Below are positions 28,350 through 37,383 of a stretch of 64,000 bases of DNA, in pieces. The stretch lies in the NCBI GenBank assembly GCA_025370055.1, contig CP073041.1, positions 6,356,272 to 6,420,271 on the forward strand, in the 5' to 3' direction. The position numbers and the translations under genes were made by a program. Below the pieces are notes generated by a model. That model did no database searches and was not told the origin of the DNA. It was given only the letters and a program-made list of their open reading frames with translations. The stretch's first letter is position 1. The number at the start of each line of letters is the position of its first letter. This DNA comes from Woronichinia naegeliana WA131 (GTDB lineage Bacteria > Cyanobacteriota > Cyanobacteriia > Cyanobacteriales > Microcystaceae).

Positions 28350-28675
28350 CTCACCGAATTTTAATTACGCCTCTTGCCAATCAAGATATTGATGCTCATG
28401 TTAATTATCTTCGTGTTTACAATGAAAAAGCGGCTTTTCGCTTATTTGATGCGATTCGTCTAACTCTTACACAAATTGCAAAAATCCCGAAAATTGGAGT
28501 TAGCTATCCTTTACAAAATTCTCGTTTAGCAGGTTTAAGAAAATGGCCAGTCAAAGATTTTAGTAATTACATTATTTTTTATCTGGAAAAACCAGAGCAA
28601 ATAGAAGTTGTTCGTATTCTTCATGGAGCTAGAGATGTTCGCTTTGTTTTGGAGAATGATTCATCTTTAGATTAA
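28346..28675 (+). CDS. ParE/RelE-superfamily toxin
   Basis: The start is set at ATG 28346, overlapping the antitoxin stop, rather than the upstream in-frame start inside it. The 109-residue protein has the fold signature ITPLANQDIDAHVNYL, FDAIRLTLTQIAKIPKIG, GLRKWPVKDFSNYIIFY and VVRILHGARDV, which is the ParE C-terminal end (IL HG.RD). ParE toxins poison gyrase; RelE relatives cut mRNA. The overall pattern is closer to ParE. Confidence 0.85.
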   Translation: MTHRILITPLANQDIDAHVNYLRVYNEKAAFRLFDAIRLTLTQIAKIPKIGVSYPLQNSRLAGLRKWPVKDFSNYIIFYLEKPEQIEVVRILHGARDVRFVLENDSSLD

Positions 28676-28888
28676 AATAAAGCGATCGCCTCCTCTAATC
28701 TCATTCCCACAAAAAGCGATCGCACTACAAGATTGCACTTTCAAAAGCCAAAGCGATCGCAGTTTTAAAGCTTAATCAATTAGATTACGGCGATCGCATT
28801 ATTTTTTTAGATATTTTGAGAAGAGTCCGTTCTCTCTGCAAAAAAATAGATTAAAATGAGTGTGTCAGCCTGATTAACAAAATGAGTT

Positions 28889-29062
28889 ATGCCAACACCG
28901 ACTATCATCGAAACTGATTTACGCGAAGTTCTAGCAGAAATGAATAAGAAGCTAGATACAATTTCTAAAGATGTCAATCAAGTACAGATTCGATTGGCTA
29001 CTGTAGAAACCAAAGTTGATAATGTAGAGAAACGATTGGATTCAATGGATAAGCGATTCTGA
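28889..29062 (+). pseudogene. Small coiled-coil protein truncated by element B
   Basis: The frame from 28889 gives MPTPTIIETDLREVLAEMNK followed by continuous heptads (LDTISKDVNQVQIRLATVE, KVDNVEKRLDSMDKRF). The stop TGA at 29060-29062 is supplied by the CTGACTTTTCCC end of element B, so the normal C terminus (in related proteins usually a membrane helix) is lost. Related to the decayed frame at 3966. Confidence 0.6.
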
Positions 29063-29812
29063 CTTTTCCCGTTAAGTGCGGATTGCAAGCTGCCAGCCTT
29101 GGCAAAGGTCATGCAACTTCAACCAACCGCGCCAAAGGACTTGGATACCGAGAGGAGTTTTACGACGATGTTCAAGATAACCACCAAGAAAAGCAACAGA
29201 CTCGACAGCCCAAGCAACAGTCAAAATAGGGGGAAGTTTTTGAGAGGCGGCTGCTTTTAACACCTGAAGTTGAAGAGGATTAAGAATTTCAATCGCGAGA
29301 GCATCGGGCTGGGTACGATGAAGATAAGTAACGTGTAAAAGTTCAACAGCAATGACACTTAAAAAACCCAAAAGAGTTTTCATTCCATCAGAGGCAAGTC
29401 GATAACGCTCACTCTGACAACCAGACTTAAGGACTTTATGAAATTCTTCAACCCGCCATCGGTAGGTGTACCAACGAAGAATAGTGACAGCCATCTCAAT
29501 AGTCTCAACAACTTCTGTAGTCAGAAGCATCCAAGATAAAGGAGTTTCGCCTTCGGGACAATCGATTTCTGTCGCATAAACAGCATAGACATTCAACGGG
29601 TCACGATTATCAAAACGATAGGGAGTTCGTAGATTAACTGAGCAAAATCGGACGGCAAGCTTAACCTTCCGTGCTTTTCTTTTTCCTGTACTCGGAATCT
29701 CGATTTCTTGATGAAAACGAATCGGTTCTGATTCCAAATGTTGCCAAAGTCGTTCACTATTTTTGTCTAAACTACGATTATGAGACGCTCTGACCAGCAC
29801 TCCTGTATGCTT
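29059..29812 (-). mobile_element. Element B, 3' half (fragment 1)
   Basis: Begins with the terminal CTGACTTTTCCCGTTAAG at 29059. It contains the C-terminal half of the element B transposase on the minus strand (ASHNRSLDKNSERLWQHLE to RPAWQLAIRT-type end, including YTYRWRVEEFHKVLKSG). The frame is broken at 29812, where another element B end begins. No catalytic N-terminal part remains. Confidence 0.85.
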
Positions 29813-29932
29813 CTGACTTTTCCCGTTAAGTGCGGATTGCAAGCTGCCAGCCTTGGCAAAGGTCATGCAACTTCAACCAACCGCGCCAAAGGACTTGGAT
29901 ACCGAGAGGAGTTTTACGACGATGTTCAAGAT
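29813..29932 (-). mobile_element. Element B, terminal 120 bp (fragment 2)
   Basis: A second copy of the 3' terminus of element B (CTGACTTTTCCCGTTAAG, then GCGGATTGCAAGCTGCCAGC) sits inside fragment 1. It is itself cut after 120 bp by the 5' end of the complete element B at 29933. It shows serial insertion of the same element into itself followed by loss of the distal parts. Confidence 0.85.
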
Positions 29933-31534
29933 CTGACTTTTCCCGTTAAGTCCAAAATCCAGCAATGCAAACTTCTAGAGGCTTTATCTGGCAAGGGTTT
30001 GAGTAATGATTCTCTTGACAGGAAAAAAATATTCTGAAGCCATCATCCCGCTTATCGTTCAAATTTCAAAAACAAAGGATGAAGGGAGTATGAGACTGTA
30101 AAATGGAGAAAATCTTAAAGGGCAGGTCAAAAAATGTTGGAATGGTGGACAAAAAACTTTGCCAGTTGTGAATTGGGAGACGAGAGGCTAAACAATCGTG
30201 CCTTCTCGATTGGGAAAAAGTTAAGTGAGGGGTTTGGAAAAGCCTTATCAGAAGTGTTTAAGGGAGGAAACGAGTTAAAGAGGGCCTATGAATTTTTGGG
30301 AATCCGAAAACAGACTTTGTCAAGATAATAGAGCCGCACTGTGAAATGACAACTGCCGCCGTAGAAGAATATAAGATAATGCTATCAGTCGGAGATACGA
30401 CCTTCTTAGATTATCGCAATATCAAGGAAAAAAGGGAAGGGTATGGGCCGACTGGAAAAGGAGGGAATGGATTAATACTGCATAGTGCTTTAGCAATTGA
30501 GCCAGAAAAAGGACAAGTATTAGGTTTATTATGGCAAAAACTGTGGAATAGGGAGGTAAAAGAAAAGCCCCCAACAGATGAAACGGCGAAGCAGAAAAAA
30601 GAAAGACAGAAAGAACAAAGAAAAGCAGCTCGTCAAAGACCATTTGAGGAAAAAGAATCCTACAAATGGGTAGAGGCTCTAAACACCTGTGAGAAACAGG
30701 TAGAAAGTTCAACGAGGGTAATTCATGTATTTGACAGAGAAGGAGATGTTTCAGAAGTCTTTGACTCAGTGCGTCAACTCAAGCATACAGGAGTGCTGGT
30801 CAGAGCGTCTCATAATCGTAGTTTAGACAAAAATAGTGAACGACTTTGGCAACATTTGGAATCAGAACCGATTCGTTTTCATCAAGAAATCGAGATTCCG
30901 AGTACAGGAAAAAGAAAAGCACGGAAGGTTAAGCTTGCCGTCCGATTTTGCTCAGTTAATCTACGAACTCCCTATCGTTTTGATAATCGTGACCCGTTGA
31001 ATGTCTATGCTGTTTATGCGACAGAAATCGATTGTCCCGAAGGCGAAACTCCTTTATCTTGGATGCTTCTGACTACAGAAGTTGTTGAGACTATTGAGAT
31101 GGCTGTCACTATTCTTCGTTGGTACACCTACCGATGGCGGGTTGAAGAATTTCATAAAGTCCTTAAGTCTGGTTGTCAGAGTGAGCGTTATCGACTTGCC
31201 TCTGATGGAATGAAAACTCTTTTGGGTTTTTTAAGTGTCATTGCTGTTGAACTTTTACACGTTACTTATCTTCATCGTACCCAGCCCGATGCTCTCGCGA
31301 TTGAAATTCTTAATCCTCTTCAACTTCAGGTGTTAAAAGCAGCCGCCTCTCAAAAACTTCCCCCTATTTTGACTGTTGCTTGGGCTGTCGAGTCTGTTGC
31401 TTTTCTTGGTGGTTATCTTGAACATCGTCGTAAAACTCCTCTCGGTATCCAAGTCCTTTGGCGCGGTTGGTTGAAGTTGCATGACCTTTGCCAAGGCTGG
31501 CAGCTTGCAATCCGCACTTAACGGGAAAAGTCAG
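29933..31534 (+). mobile_element. Element B (IS4-type), complete copy
   Basis: 1602 bp, with perfect inverted ends CTGACTTTTCCCGTTAAG (29933) and CTTAACGGGAAAAGTCAG (to 31534). The copy at 44530-47826 is identical in length once its own insertion is removed, and there shows a 10-bp target duplication. Here the flanks do not match (element B fragment on the left, RTX gene on the right), so recombination between copies deleted DNA. Confidence 0.9.
30134..31521 (+). CDS. IS4-type transposase of element B, split by a frameshift
   Basis: The N-terminal frame (30134-30328) has the Tn5-like start WWTKNFASCELGDERLNNRA. The main frame (30346-31521, readable upstream in the -1 frame as NPKTDFVKIIEPHCEM) has GDTTFLDYRN (Asp), HVFDREGDVSEVFD (Asp) and the Y-R-E-K signature YTYRWRVEEFHKVLKSG. 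The break is at TATGAATTTTTGGGAATCC: one extra T would restore EFFGNPK. The same T-run length occurs in the copy at 46941-47625, so either slippage on the T run is used or a broken copy has spread. Confidence 0.75.
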
Positions 31535-31983
31535 GTGGACTGGGAGATGATTATCTCGTCGGGGATACGGGAAATGATACTCTGAATGGAGGGGCAGGAA
31601 TAGACACTTTAATCGGGGGTGCGGGAATCGATGTTTTAGCGGGAGGGGCAGAAAACGATATCCTCACAGGGGGGACGAACCCTGATTTCTTTTACTTCAA
31701 TTCTCTGAGCGATGGGATTGATCGAATTACTGATTTTTCTGTCATTGATGATACTATTCAAGTCAATAGAAGCGCATTTGGCTTATCTGTAAATGGTACG
31801 ATTCTAAGCAATCAATTCAGTATTGGATCTTCCGCTACTAGCGCATCCCATCGATTTATTTACAATAGTGTTACGGGGGCGTTTTTCTTCGATGTCGATG
31901 GGTCGGGAAGTGTCGCCCAAGTTCAAATTGCACTTTTGAATACGGGATTATCGCTAACTAATAATGATGTTATCGCGGTATAA
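31535..31983 (+). pseudogene. RTX calcium-binding protein, C-terminal fragment
   Basis: No start codon; the frame is open from inside the element B end through TAA at 31981. It encodes nonapeptide RTX repeats GGLGDDYLVGDTGNDTLNG, GGAGIDTLIGGAGIDVLAG and GGAENDILTGG. A C-terminal segment follows, typical of secreted RTX proteins (DFFYFNSLSDGIDRITDF, FIYNSVTGAFFFDVDGSGS, LTNNDVIAV). The 5' part was lost when element B copies recombined. Such proteins are exported by type I secretion and bind Ca2+. Confidence 0.85.
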
Positions 31984-32017
31984 CGAAGTGCGATCTCGCT
32001 CGCCGCTCATGTGGAGA

Positions 32018-32092
32018 CAGGATCACTGCATTTTTGGCTAATTGTCGAGTTACTGCAATCACTTTCTCTGATGAAATGCGATCACATTTTGT
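32018..32092. repeat. Dispersed HIP1-type repeat
   Basis: Reads GGATCACTGCATTTTTGGC, TAATTGTCGAGTTACTGCAA and TTTCTCTGATGAAATGCGAT. Members at 27451, 32696 and 35700 share the same order. It lies just beyond the 3' end of the BrnT operon. Confidence 0.6.
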
Positions 32093-32097
32093 GAGAG

Positions 32098-32614
<517 letters not shown>

Positions 32615-32695
32615 CTAGCCTAATTCCTCATTAAGAAGGGAGATGCCGTCACTAATAATAGGGGGGTGATCGTTTTGTTGGGATGAGATTTGGAA

Positions 32696-32752
32696 GGGAG
32701 ATCGCTTTCTCTGGTGAAGTGCGATCGCTTTCTCTGAATGAAGTGCGATCGC
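32696..32752. repeat. Dispersed HIP1-type repeat
   Basis: Two successive GATCGCTTTCTCTG-type units with AAGTGCGATCGC, upstream of the BrnT operon. Confidence 0.5.
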
Positions 32753-32768
32753 TGTATTCATAGTGTGA

Positions 32769-32819
32769 TCAAACAGAAACCACTCGAATTATCTTAGTAC
32801 CTTCATCAACAGAATAAAC
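32769..32819 (-). pseudogene. RelE-type toxin, C-terminal remnant
   Basis: On the minus strand the sequence ends IVYSVDEGTKIIRVVSV then TGA, the C-terminal strand pair of RelE toxins. It lies downstream of the Phd-type antitoxin gene where the toxin should be. Only ~17 codons remain; the rest is replaced by the MITE at 32820-32914. Confidence 0.6.
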
Positions 32820-32914
32820 TATAGCAATTGTCATTCAAATGAGGTACGAATAAGGGGCTTAAACCCTTTGCCAGCAAGGTTCGTTGATACCTCACCAAAA
32901 TGAAAAACGCTATA
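32820..32914. mobile_element. MITE-like element in the toxin remnant
   Basis: About 95 bases. The left end TATAGCAATTGTCATTCAAA continues TGAGGTACGAA; the right end, read inversely, is TATAGCGTTTTTCATTTTGG continuing TGAGGTATCAACGAA. Roughly 27 positions of inverted repeat are shared, with a short core (TAAGGGGCTTAAACCC). The TA-rich ends suggest mobilisation by an IS630/Tc1-type transposase with TA targets. No second copy was found in the window. Confidence 0.6.
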
Positions 32915-32928
32915 AACGATGTTTAATA

Positions 32929-33198
32929 TTAATGCAAAGCTCCCATAAACTCAGCTTCCGTGACCCAATCATCATTTTCTTCCGCTTCTTTGATAGATGC
33001 GACTAAACCTGAAACAGACTGCAAATAGAGCGTTTCTTGAATATTTTCCCATTCTTGTTTAGAAATTATCACAGCATCTCCCTGACTACTCACTAACAAT
33101 CGAGGTAAATGATCTTGATTGATCTTTTGTAACAACCCAGTTAACACACTTTCGGATTTATTGATATTAAGAGTTTCTAAGTCCAGCATAAAGGGCAA
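32929..33198 (-). CDS. Phd/YefM-family antitoxin
   Basis: 89 residues. The segment LLQKINQDHLPRLLVSSQGD AVIISKQEWENIQETLYL is the Phd/YefM signature (dimerisation strand followed by SKEEW..I.ETLYL). The C-terminal acidic part (EAEENDDWVTEAEF) would occlude a RelE-type toxin. That toxin is now only a remnant downstream, so this is an orphan antitoxin. Confidence 0.82.
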   Translation of the reverse strand: MPFMLDLETLNINKSESVLTGLLQKINQDHLPRLLVSSQGDAVIISKQEWENIQETLYLQSVSGLVASIKEAEENDDWVTEAEFMGALH

Positions 33199-33420
33199 AA
33201 ATTCTCGCCAAAAAAACAGGCTGTCTTCATTATAGCAATCGCGCTTCCTCTTCTATTTTTATAAACTGCGATCGTCTAAATGAAATACAGATAGAAAAAA
33301 GCGATCGCCTTAAGAGTTTATCCCAGAAAGTAATAAAAGATGTGTCTCTAAATGAAAAAGTAGTGGATATTTATCTATCATAAGAAAAGGATGGGAGTTT
33401 GGAAACTCAGCGTCTTCAGA

Positions 33421-33457
33421 CCTGAGAGGAAAAACGACTCAGGGGAATTTATTCCCC
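33421..33457 (-). other. Right-end hairpins of the IscB element
   Basis: Downstream of the iscB stop, CCTGAG (33421-33426) pairs with CTCAGG (33438-33443), and GGGGAA (33442-33447) with TTCCCC (33452-33457) over a TTTA loop. Subterminal hairpins of this sort mark the ends of IS200/IS605-type elements. The exact cleavage site was not determined. Confidence 0.5.
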
Positions 33458-33470
33458 CGTAAAATATGGG

Positions 33471-34748
33471 TTAAAAACTATAGGAGTAACCATCTTTACG
33501 ATGAATTGCCCGACAGTATTTATGCCCAATTCCTTGTATTAGCTGTGAGGATGTTGAAATATTGAAACTACCACTAGAACGAACAGCAACTCGTCCAACG
33601 TAAGTTACGATTTTCTTTCCAGAAGTTACGATTGCCTTAACAATGTCACCTGTCTGAAATCCTTTAATAAACTTAAGGCGAGGGACATAACGAGATGGGA
33701 AGCCAAATTTATCGGTGCGACACATTTGACGGCATCCATGTCCTGTTGCCTTAATCAATAAAGGCTGCTTGGTGACAATCCGTAAAGAATCAATCGTTCC
33801 TACACAAGCGGCATCAATCCAATGAGCTTTAGTTAATTTTAATCGAGTGCGATTAAACTTAGTTTGTCCACCAGATCCCGTAGAAACAGGTAATCCAGTG
33901 ATCTTTAAGGCATTAAATAAAGCCCAACGGGTCGAATTAACGGCGGCGGCATCCTTTAAAGGAGACTTTGCCTGACTCAATACTCGTTTCAAGACATCAG
34001 GTTTTCCTGAAAGAAAGTCTTTAATATCCTGAGTTCCCTTGCCAATATTACAGGGTTCACAGGCTAAACAAAGATTGGAAATGCGATTAGTTCCGCCCTT
34101 CGCCTTGGGTTGAATATGCTCAACTTGGAGAGGGATGTTCTTTGCTCCACAATAGGCGCATTGACGGTTCCATTTTTCCAAGAGATATTCCCGCACTTCG
34201 TAACCCTGTAACTCTCCTTGTTGGTATTCAATACCAGAGATTTCAGGGTTTTCCATTTTCTGTAAATCGAATCGAACCAACTCCTGAACAATGCTAGTGA
34301 CAGGACAGTAACGAATCAATTTCTTGACCAAGGTTAGCGTGGTATCTACTCGATGTTGGAGACTGGGAGTTAACCATCCCTTTTCCTTTTTCCGATTAAG
34401 GAATCGAGCAGGACGATAGCGAGTTTTACGATTTCGGCGATTACGACGAATAGCGCGACGGGAATCTAAGTCGGACTTGATTTGTTGTCCTCGGTGAGAT
34501 AATTCGGCTCCCCAAATGACATCTTCTCCATTGAGAATAGCAATCCCTGTTGCTTGAGAGCCTGGGTCGATTTTAAGAGTCAACGAATTGACTTCTACAT
34601 CTTCTTGCTTCTCCTTGAGAATAATGGTGAAGGGATACCGACGAAATACAGCAGCTTTTTTCTGATTCAGTAACAATCGTGCTTGAGCAGGATGCACTGG
34701 ATTACAAGGCTGTTTATCGGTATCAATAACAAAAACATAATTAGACAT
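33471..34748 (-). CDS. iscB: RNA-guided nuclease IscB
   Basis: 425 residues from ATG 34748. The order is complete: PLMP domain (VFVIDTDKQPCNPVHPAQAR), RuvC-I LKIDPGSQATGIAI with Asp61, arginine-rich bridge helix (SRRAIRRNRRNRKTRYRPAR), RuvC-II VQELVRFD with Glu, HNH nuclease (CAYCGAKNIPLQVEHIQPK to CLACEPCNIGKG) and RuvC-III HWIDAACVGT with Asp, then a C-terminal target-recognition domain. IscB is the ancestor of Cas9 and uses an omega RNA, which is present upstream. All catalytic residues are retained. No TnpA is adjacent. Confidence 0.93.
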   Translation of the reverse strand: MSNYVFVIDTDKQPCNPVHPAQARLLLNQKKAAVFRRYPFTIILKEKQEDVEVNSLTLKIDPGSQATGIAILNGEDVIWGAELSHRGQQIKSDLDSRRAIRRNRRNRKTRYRPARFLNRKKEKGWLTPSLQHRVDTTLTLVKKLIRYCPVTSIVQELVRFDLQKMENPEISGIEYQQGELQGYEVREYLLEKWNRQCAYCGAKNIPLQVEHIQPKAKGGTNRISNLCLACEPCNIGKGTQDIKDFLSGKPDVLKRVLSQAKSPLKDAAAVNSTRWALFNALKITGLPVSTGSGGQTKFNRTRLKLTKAHWIDAACVGTIDSLRIVTKQPLLIKATGHGCRQMCRTDKFGFPSRYVPRLKFIKGFQTGDIVKAIVTSGKKIVTYVGRVAVRSSGSFNISTSSQLIQGIGHKYCRAIHRKDGYSYSF

Positions 34749-34985
34749 AGATAACTCCAATTTCTTGGGTAATGTTAGCCTCGGTAATGTTTTAAGAGCT
34801 TGTTAGGCTGAAAGCACTTCCTTAACCCCGTAAAGATGTTTAACTTTCAACAACACAGCGACAAACTGGCTACGCATTCGTCGGTGTTATGACTCAAAAA
34901 ACGTAGTCCTCGAAGGACTTAACCTGGTCAGCTAACTGAAGTTAGAGGCACGAAGCCCCCGTACTTCAGTCGGGGGTGCTGACTC
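34749..34985 (-). ncRNA. omega RNA (HEARO) of iscB
   Basis: On the minus strand the leader begins GTCAGCACCCCCGACTGAAG, then TACGGGGGCTTCGTGCCTC, CTAACTTCAGTTAGCTGAC and GTCCTTCGAGGAC. These form nested stems: GTCAGC/GCTGAC, CCCCCG/CGGGGG, CTAACTTCAGTTAG and GTCCTTCGAGGAC. This is the characteristic 5' part of HEARO/omega RNA. The RNA extends to the iscB start. The guide should be the ~15 bases just 5' of GTCAGC, which come from flanking DNA at the end of the DUF5615 gene. Confidence 0.8.
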
Positions 34986-34988
34986 CCA

Positions 34989-35351
34989 TTAAATCCAATG
35001 ACTTAGAAATTCTAACTGTCCCTGCATTTCTGCTGAGGACTTAGTGTTTATCAGCCTCAAAACCCCCCTCATCAAGTCACCAATTCCGTATCGTTGTTGG
35101 GGAGCTAAAATAATTCCCGCATGAGATAAACCTTTACTAACGAGAGTAGTATGCAATCGGTAAAAGTCTCTAGTATTGAAACTAAAGATCACTCGACCAT
35201 TTTGCTTCGCCCAATCTAGCTGTTCTTCATCCGAACGATGGAACATTCCTGCATCCGCAACTGTTAAAACATCCACATTGCGAACTTTCAAAGCTTTTAC
35301 AAAGTCTTCATCCATTGAGTCCTCGTCAATGTACAAAAGTATCTTACTCAT
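34989..35351 (-). CDS. DUF5615 PIN-like toxin
   Basis: 120 residues beginning MSKILLYIDEDSMDEDFVKA. The acidic residues in LYIDEDS, DVLTVADAGMFHRSDEEQLD and FSFNTRDFYRLH fit the PIN-like DUF5615 family, paired with DUF433 antitoxins. It lies 11 bases downstream of the DUF433 gene on the same strand. The iscB element begins directly after its stop codon, and the gene itself is intact. Confidence 0.85.
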   Translation of the reverse strand: MSKILLYIDEDSMDEDFVKALKVRNVDVLTVADAGMFHRSDEEQLDWAKQNGRVIFSFNTRDFYRLHTTLVSKGLSHAGIILAPQQRYGIGDLMRGVLRLINTKSSAEMQGQLEFLSHWI

Positions 35352-35362
35352 CTAAAAAATTG

Positions 35363-35650
35363 TTAAGCTTTCTTGCTGTGTAATTCTGCCAACTTCCAAT
35401 ATTCAGCGTCCTCTTCTGCCAAATTTGCTTCAATTTCATCGCGGTTAGCATGATAATAAGCCAAAGCAGCATAAACTTGAGCAAGGCTTAGATGACTCAT
35501 ACGGCGAGCAATTTCCTCAGCAGTTGCACCTTGTTTGTATAAGACAACTACTCGACGGACAGAAGTTCTTGTCCCCGCAATAAATGGGCGACCGTTACCA
35601 ATGTCTGGGGAACAGATGACTAATGTGCCGATGTCAGTAGTTGTAGGCAT
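35363..35650 (-). CDS. DUF433 antitoxin
   Basis: 95 residues with the DUF433 helix-turn-helix core: CSPDIGNGRPFIAGTRTSVR, VVVLYKQGATAEEIARRMSH and LSLAQVYAALAYYHANRDEI. First gene of the DUF433-DUF5615 TA operon. The HTH is expected to autoregulate the operon. Confidence 0.88.
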   Translation of the reverse strand: MPTTTDIGTLVICSPDIGNGRPFIAGTRTSVRRVVVLYKQGATAEEIARRMSHLSLAQVYAALAYYHANRDEIEANLAEEDAEYWKLAELHSKKA

Positions 35651-35699
35651 AGTTTATCGTTTGGTGGTGGGCTGCGCCTTAGTGCGATCGCCGATCTTC

Positions 35700-35776
35700 T
35701 AGGGACATGATAACTTTATTTTTAGCTAATTGTCGAGTTGCTGCAATCGCTTTCTCTGATGAAGTGCGATCGCATC
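35700..35776. repeat. Dispersed HIP1-type repeat
   Basis: GACATGATAACTTTATTTTT, GCTAATTGTCGAGTTGCTGC and TCTCTGATGAAGTGCGATCGC (split for length) form the best preserved unit. It lies upstream of the DUF433 operon and runs into the MITE at 35764-35888. Confidence 0.6.
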
Positions 35777-35888
35777 AAAATTCTAGACTCTTTATTTGAC
35801 AAGCCTTTTAGCATTTCATAAAAAATCAATAATGATTGCTGAAACCTTTACCTAGCCTATCGTTCAAAAATAAGATGCATTTGCCCTG
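35764..35888. mobile_element. MITE with ISAs1 ends, copy 2 (left end eroded)
   Basis: From ATCAAAATTCTAGACTCTTT to GATGCATTTGCCCTG the sequence matches the 17963-18089 MITE with few changes. The left terminus has been replaced by GTGCGATCGCATC from a HIP1 repeat, so this copy should be immobile. The remaining 35889-36061 holds one HIP1 site and no gene. Confidence 0.75.
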
Positions 35889-36061
35889 ATCCGAAAAAAC
35901 GGAAGATTGAAAACTAAGCAACTTTAGCTCTCGGATAAAGGGGGACTATATTGGACAGAACGACCAGGGGGACGCACCGCGATCGCCTTTTTCTGTCCTA
36001 GTTCCTCTTCTGAAGGTGAAAAGGAAAAGTATTAAATTACCAGAAAAATGGGTAAAAGCCT

Positions 36062-37307
36062 GGCTCTCCCCTTGTCTGTGTGTAATGTTATGTTACGAGT
36101 TAAAGCAAGCTAACAATTTAAGCCGTAGATGCTCAAAATTAGCAAATCCATAACTTTTCCTTTTTATTAATTTAATTTTTGTATTCATCCCTTCCGTTAA
36201 TCCATTAGTTGTATGGTTTTCAAAATAATTGCATATACCTGTCAAATGAGTTTTCAGCATACCCACACTTTTTTTATAGAATAGGCTCGCTGTTCTCATC
36301 CATTTTTCAAATTTTCTCCTTGCACCATTTGTTGTTCTTGAATGCTCATAAATATCTCTAATCTCTTCCTTCATTTCATACGCTATTCCTAAACAAGGAT
36401 ACATTTTCAATATCTCTTCTAACTCTTCTCTTTTTTCTTCTTTTAACTCTTCTTTATTTTTCCATAATAGGTATGTTAAACCCTTTTTATGGATATTCAT
36501 TTTCTTTCTCAATTTATTCAATTCTTCATTTATATTTTTCATTACATGAAATCTATCATAGACGATTTTAGCATTTACAAATAACTCCTTTATTGCTGAC
36601 GTAAATCCCTCCCACATATCCACACTTACTTCCTTTACATTCTCTCTAACCCTTGCTGGCTGCACCTTTAGGGCTTCTATTATCTCTTCTTTTTTGTGTC
36701 CTTTTATTACTTCTAACAATTCCTTTTTATTTATATCTATCACTGTTGTAATAAAGTCTTTTTTTCCTTTTCTATTACTAAATTCGTCTAAACTTATCTT
36801 TTCTGGTAATTCCCATTCCTTCTTTTCTGCCTGCTTTGCATACTCTTCAAATATTGATTCCAATGTTCCCCAACTTATTTCTTCTTCTTGCCTTACCTCT
36901 TCTACATTTTTCTTTTTTACTTGCTCATAAATCTTTTCTTCATAACGAATTGTATAATGTTTTCTTAGCTGCATAAAGTCCAGTCTTTCTGTTATGTATT
37001 TCTGACATTTTTCACAATGGAACTGGCGGCGGGGCACTTCCAGATATACTTTCTTTCCCAATAGGGATAAATCCCGAACCAAATTATATTCTATTTGATT
37101 TATATCTTCCAATTCTTTATGACAATTTGGACATTCCATTACTTCGTTTTTCATTTTTAATTTTAAGAACAAAGCACCATCTATTTCTCGATAGTTTACG
37201 ACTGTTAACTTTGGCAAACCTAGTAGCTCATCCAAGTTTATCCACATACTCCACCTCCTACTGTGGTATTACCATTATACACTTTCCACACAGTTGGGGG
37301 AAGAGCC
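36062..37307 (-). mobile_element. ISL3-family element, copy 1
   Basis: 1246 bp with ends GGCTCTCCCCTTGTCTGTGT and, inverted, GGCTCTTCCCCCAACTGTGT. The length is identical to the copy at 48088-49333. Flanks share AAAGCCT (36055-36061 and 37308-37314), a 7-bp duplication where ISL3 normally makes 8. Confidence 0.9.
36093..37247 (-). CDS. ISL3-family transposase
   Basis: Intact 384-residue protein. N-terminal zinc fingers (MECPNCHKELED, FHCEKCQKYITE), a helix-turn-helix, then the DDE core: ISLDEFSNRKGKKDFITTVID (Asp), AKIVYDRFHVMKNI (Asp) and NGLTEGMNTKIKLIKRKSYG (Glu) near the end. The sequence is almost identical to the copy at 48148 (LPKLTVVN against LPKVTVVN, FMQLRK against FMRLRK). Confidence 0.92.
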   Translation of the reverse strand: MWINLDELLGLPKLTVVNYREIDGALFLKLKMKNEVMECPNCHKELEDINQIEYNLVRDLSLLGKKVYLEVPRRQFHCEKCQKYITERLDFMQLRKHYTIRYEEKIYEQVKKKNVEEVRQEEEISWGTLESIFEEYAKQAEKKEWELPEKISLDEFSNRKGKKDFITTVIDINKKELLEVIKGHKKEEIIEALKVQPARVRENVKEVSVDMWEGFTSAIKELFVNAKIVYDRFHVMKNINEELNKLRKKMNIHKKGLTYLLWKNKEELKEEKREELEEILKMYPCLGIAYEMKEEIRDIYEHSRTTNGARRKFEKWMRTASLFYKKSVGMLKTHLTGICNYFENHTTNGLTEGMNTKIKLIKRKSYGFANFEHLRLKLLACFNS

Positions 37308-37383
37308 AAAGCCTCGCCCTTCTAGGGCGACTTCCAGATCAACTCAATTTTTTATCTGCAATCTTTTGTGATAAACTAAGGGA

